In this document: piece after piece, positions 60,802 to 64,000 of the stretch
Position numbering within the stretch: the stretch's first letter is position 1
Layout: each line of letters starts with the position of its first letter
Assembly (NCBI RefSeq): GCF_003046795.1
Contig: NZ_PZKN01000018.1
Coordinates: 1 to 64,000 of the forward strand
Length of the DNA: 64,000 bases
Direction: 5' to 3'
Origin: Desulfonatronum sp. SC1
GTDB lineage: Bacteria; Desulfobacterota; Desulfovibrionia; Desulfovibrionales; Desulfonatronaceae
Notes under the pieces: generated by a model
What the model saw: only the letters and a program-made list of their open reading frames with translations
Databases searched by the model: none
Told to the model about the DNA's origin: nothing
Made by a program: the position numbers and the translations under genes

Positions 60802-63800
60802 TCACTCCGCCCCCCGGATCAGCTCCAGCATATCTTCCACCGACAGTTTGATTCCACTGTCCGTTCCTTCCAGCAGACTGGTGGCCAGATCGCGTTTGTG
60901 GCGGTGCAGGTCGAGGATTTTTTCCTCGATGGTTCCCTTGGTCACCAGGCGGTAGATGGTCACCGGACGCTGCTGGCCGATACGGTGGGCGCGGTCCGAG
61001 GCCTGGTCCTCCACGGCCGGATTCCACCAGGGGTCCATGTGGATCACGTAGTCCGCGGCGGTCAGGTTCAGGCCGAATCCTCCGGCCTTGAGGCTGATCA
61101 GGAACAGATCCCCCTCTCCGGCCTGAAACGCGGTCACCGCTTGCTGACGCTTCTTGATGGGCGTGGAACCGTCCAGATACTGGTAGCGGACCTTGCGCTG
61201 GTCCAGATAGTCGCGCACCAGATGCAGGTGGTCCACGAACTGGCTGAAGACCAGGGCCTGGTGCTTGTTTTCCAACAAATCGTCCAGGATTTCGCCGAAC
61301 GCTTGCAGCTTGGCGCTGCCCGGCCCGGACTTCGGCCCCGCGCCGGGCATGACCAGATCCGGATGACAGCAGGCCCGACGCAGCCGCATGATCTCGGCCA
61401 GAATTTTGATCCGTTGTTGTCCGGGCTGATCATCATCGGGCTCGGCCATTTTTTCCAGGGCTCCGCGCCGCAGGGCGTCGTAAACGGCTGCTTCCTCCGG
61501 ACTGAGTTCCACGGGAAGCACCACCTCGGTCCGGGAGGGCAATTCGGCCAAAACTTCGCTTTTCAGGCGGCGGAGTATGAACGGACGAATCAGGTTCTTG
61601 AGTCGCCGCTTGGCTTCGGCGTCCCGGTTCAGCTCGATGGGCACGGCGAAGTTTCGGTTGAAGCGCTCCAGGGTACTCAACAGGCCGGGGTTGATGAAGT
61701 TGAACAGGTTCCAGAGTTCGCCCAGGTTGTTTTCAATGGGCGTGCCCGTGGTGATCACCTTGAAGTCCGCCGGCAAAGTCATGGCCGCACGGGAACGCTT
61801 GGCGACCACGTTCTTGATGGCCTGGGCCTCGTCCGCGACGAGCGTGGTCCACCGGACCTTGGCCAGCAGCTCGGATTCCGACTGCAGCAAGCCATAGCTG
61901 CATACGATCAGATCAAAAGGCCCGGCCTGCTCCACCATCCGTTCCCGTTCGCCGGGCCCGAACCGCACCGGCCGCAGGCTCGGGGCGAACCGGGCCGTCT
62001 CCTCCATCCAGTTGATGCAGACCGAGGTCGGAGCTAGCACTAATGTCGGCCCCTGCTTGGCCCGGGTCAAAATCAAGGCCAGGGACTGGATTGTCTTGCC
62101 CAGCCCCATGTCGTCGGCCAGACAGGCCCCGGCTCCCCAATGGGCCAAACGGAACAGCCACTGAAAGCCTTCCACCTGGTATTCACGCAACTCGGCCCGC
62201 AACGTCGCCGGAACTTCCGGTCGCAGTTCCGCGGCCTCCCGGACTCGGCGCAGCAAATCCTTCCATGGTTTCGGCGAGGTGACCCGCATTCCGTCCAGCA
62301 CTTCATCCAAAACCGGCGCTGCCAGGGGATGAACCTTGCCGCCGTCGCCGTAGGCGCGCAGAGCGTCCAGGCGCTTGCGCAGGTCACGGGTCAGGCACAA
62401 AAAATCGCCCTCCTCCAGGCGGACGAAACGGCCCGGGCTGTTCTCCAGCAGGGACAACAGCCGGGACATTTCCATCACCGTACCGTCGTCCAGTTCCAGC
62501 CCGCCATCCATGGCGAACCAGTCCTGCTTTCGAGACAGCCCGATCTTGAACCGATTCAAGCCGCTCTCAGCGGCGATACGCACCTGTTTTCCCTCCGGCC
62601 ACTCCAGGACGACGGCGTCCCCCATCTCCTGAAGGCTGAGCAGGGTTTCCAGGGCGCTTTCCGGATCTTCCAGCCGCCAGGACCAGTCCGCGTCCGTGTC
62701 CAGCCCCAGGGTCGGGCAGCGCTCCAGCAGGGCCTGCACCGCCTCCCGCTCGGCCTTGTCGTCCCTGGTGGCGCAGACCTGACGACCTTCCACTTCGGTG
62801 AACAAGGTCTTGCCGCCCTCTCCGGGCCGGACCAGCAAGAGTCCATCCGGAACGGGCCGAAAAAACAGGTCGATCAACAGCCCATCGCCAACCGGGCGCA
62901 GACGCAGTACCGGACGGGAATCCGCCGGGACGCTTTCAGCCTGGCCCAGGCCGCTGATGGTGGAATGCACGGTGAGCAGCGGAGCGACTTCCGCGATGCT
63001 CTCCAGAACCTGCTCCTTGGCCGCCGCTGGAACCTTCACGCCCTTGTCTCCAAGGATTGAAGCGATCTTGGCATGCTGGCCGTCAAAACGGACCACCCGA
63101 AGCCGATGTCGGCCTTCCCGATGAATCGCCACCGTGCCGTTTTCCGGCAACGGGGGCTCGACGCGCACCCGCAGCCCCCCTTGCTCCTCCAAGACCTGCA
63201 AGGACGGCTCGGCCTGGACCACCTCCACCGGTCGCTCCGGATCATCCTCAAGAAAAATCAGCGGATGCCCCACCGCGGCCAGGACGGCCTGGTCCCCGGC
63301 CAGGGAGTATTCGGTCTTGTTGTAATATCCGTAGTAGGTGGAATAGGTGTCCTCGGAAATGGCCAGGCACAGACGGCGGTCATGCTCGGTAAGATAGGGA
63401 TAGCTTTCCGGGGAATGGCGCAGCTTCTTCAAGGCCACCGGGCGACCGGCGGTCCACGTTCCATTGGCCTTGAGCTTTTGTTCCCGAGGCTCCAGACCGA
63501 ACTGCTTCCCGGTGTGATACAGCCGCCACGTCAAGCGCTGCTCCCCCACCTTCGCGCCCTTGTCCCCGCCGCCCGACGTGGAGGCGAAGCCCAGGTTCTT
63601 CAGGGCTTCCAGGGCCAGTTCCCACTCTTCCTTGGGTTTGAACAGAAAGGTCAATGTTTTCCAGGAAATCACCCCCTCCGAGCTTGGAAAGACGGACAGC
63701 AACTTCCTGCTCTCGGTCGCTTCCAGAATCCGTCGCGTCTCTTCGGCATACCACCGATACCCGACATGCTCGGCATGCACCCCCAGTTCGGCCAACTGCC

Positions 63801-64000
63801 CCAGGACCGCTGGTTTCGGCTTTCCCCCGGTCCAGAGTTGCGAAAGACAACCAAAGAGAAACGTATGCGTCCCGGCAAAAGAAGAAGAACTGAACAGGAA
63901 CTGTTTGAACTGGTCCGGTTTCTTTTCTCCAAGCAGGACCGAGGCGAATTCCGCCAGCAGAAAAAAAACGAAACGGAAAACATCCTTGTGCGGTTCCTTT
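60802..64000 (-). CDS. SNF2-family helicase/ATPase, 5' end beyond the window
   Basis: The frame is open from the stop at 60802 to the right edge, over 1,060 codons. No start is needed at 63795: upstream codons continue sensibly (FAGTHTFLFGCLSQLW; LLAEFASVLLGEKKP). The C-terminal half has the SNF2 motifs: DDMGLGKTIQS (near 62100), VADEAQAIKN (near 61830), TGTPIENNLGELWNLFNF and SLKAGGFGLNLTAADYVIHM followed by DRAHRIGQQRP. The N-terminal half is a long family-specific region with no recognised domain. It is a double-stranded-DNA translocase; roles in transcription recycling or repair (RapA-like) are possible but unproven. Confidence 0.92.
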   Translation of the reverse strand, partial: KEPHKDVFRFVFFLLAEFASVLLGEKKPDQFKQFLFSSSSFAGTHTFLFGCLSQLWTGGKPKPAVLGQLAELGVHAEHVGYRWYAEETRRILEATESRKLLSVFPSSEGVISWKTLTFLFKPKEEWELALEALKNLGFASTSGGGDKGAKVGEQRLTWRLYHTGKQFGLEPREQKLKANGTWTAGRPVALKKLRHSPESYPYLTEHDRRLCLAISEDTYSTYYGYYNKTEYSLAGDQAVLAAVGHPLIFLEDDPERPVEVVQAEPSLQVLEEQGGLRVRVEPPLPENGTVAIHREGRHRLRVVRFDGQHAKIASILGDKGVKVPAAAKEQVLESIAEVAPLLTVHSTISGLGQAESVPADSRPVLRLRPVGDGLLIDLFFRPVPDGLLLVRPGEGGKTLFTEVEGRQVCATRDDKAEREAVQALLERCPTLGLDTDADWSWRLEDPESALETLLSLQEMGDAVVLEWPEGKQVRIAAESGLNRFKIGLSRKQDWFAMDGGLELDDGTVMEMSRLLSLLENSPGRFVRLEEGDFLCLTRDLRKRLDALRAYGDGGKVHPLAAPVLDEVLDGMRVTSPKPWKDLLRRVREAAELRPEVPATLRAELREYQVEGFQWLFRLAHWGAGACLADDMGLGKTIQSLALILTRAKQGPTLVLAPTSVCINWMEETARFAPSLRPVRFGPGERERMVEQAGPFDLIVCSYGLLQSESELLAKVRWTTLVADEAQAIKNVVAKRSRAAMTLPADFKVITTGTPIENNLGELWNLFNFINPGLLSTLERFNRNFAVPIELNRDAEAKRRLKNLIRPFILRRLKSEVLAELPSRTEVVLPVELSPEEAAVYDALRRGALEKMAEPDDDQPGQQRIKILAEIMRLRRACCHPDLVMPGAGPKSGPGSAKLQAFGEILDDLLENKHQALVFSQFVDHLHLVRDYLDQRKVRYQYLDGSTPIKKRQQAVTAFQAGEGDLFLISLKAGGFGLNLTAADYVIHMDPWWNPAVEDQASDRAHRIGQQRPVTIYRLVTKGTIEEKILDLHRHKRDLATSLLEGTDSGIKLSVEDMLELIRGAE

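Noticed and set aside
1-64000. CRISPR arrays, rRNA or tRNA genes
   Set aside because: I looked for regularly spaced direct repeats and for tRNA/rRNA signature segments and recognised none. This was by eye; a short tRNA could have been missed.

Overview
The window reads as high-GC, gene-dense chromosome of a Gram-negative anaerobe. TonB-dependent receptors, LapA/LapB-type envelope genes, a Desulfovibrio-like bacterioferritin, DUF362, MTA/SAH deaminases and a protoglobin kinase together suggest a sulfate-reducing Desulfobacterota of the order Desulfovibrionales (Desulfonatronum-like). This placement is inference from gene content; no rRNA or tRNA gene was recognised to fix it.

Region 1 (1-5962): a corrinoid-type uptake operon on the minus strand. 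A cobalamin riboswitch with an intrinsic terminator precedes a 35-codon ORF, a BtuB-like TonB receptor, a DUF2162 membrane protein, an ExbB/MotA-like channel protein, a DUF2149 protein (probable ExbD counterpart) and an exported CobN-like chelatase. The last gene is cut at position 122, where the 3' end of an IS4-type transposase gene begins.

Region 2 (5963-25690): an accessory, rearranged metal-uptake island. It opens with two palindromic non-coding repeats and a RelB/RelE pair whose toxin is cut short. The cut falls on the same few bases that remove the DNA-binding domain of a convergent AraC-type regulator. Then come an uncharacterised protein, a feoB 3' remnant, a decayed IS21-family element and intact feoAB. 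Next are two paralogous pairs, each an O-methyltransferase beside a FyuA-like TonB receptor, arranged as mirror images around a tetR gene with matching operator-like sites. An AraC regulator, a third TonB receptor with an exported FmdE-like protein, and another feoB remnant close the island. The receptor-methyltransferase pairs are the best candidate here for an undescribed system: uptake plus methylation of a metal-binding or aromatic small molecule.

Region 3 (25690-36250): two tandem MTA/SAH-type deaminases, murJ, and a four-gene signalling operon. The operon holds a receiver-PP2C phosphatase, a HATPase-STAS fusion, an Hpt-STAS fusion and CheA, so it joins partner switching to a chemotaxis-type kinase. 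A bacterioferritin with a clear terminator follows.

Region 4 (36300-64000): mostly core genes. On the minus strand are an RND efflux pair, a TPR/coiled-coil plus LapA-like pair, trpS and a site-2 protease. On the plus strand are a rhodanese-ferritin fusion, a DUF362 protein, a polar amino-acid ABC transporter, a HIT protein, lapA-lapB, mutS, lysA, a protoglobin histidine kinase, a DUF523-DUF1722 protein and an AI-2E-type permease. On the minus strand again are an ElyC/YdcF protein and an SNF2 helicase whose reading frame runs off the right edge. Degenerate CGAT-rich hexamer repeats, usually in inverted arms, recur between genes in regions 2-4.
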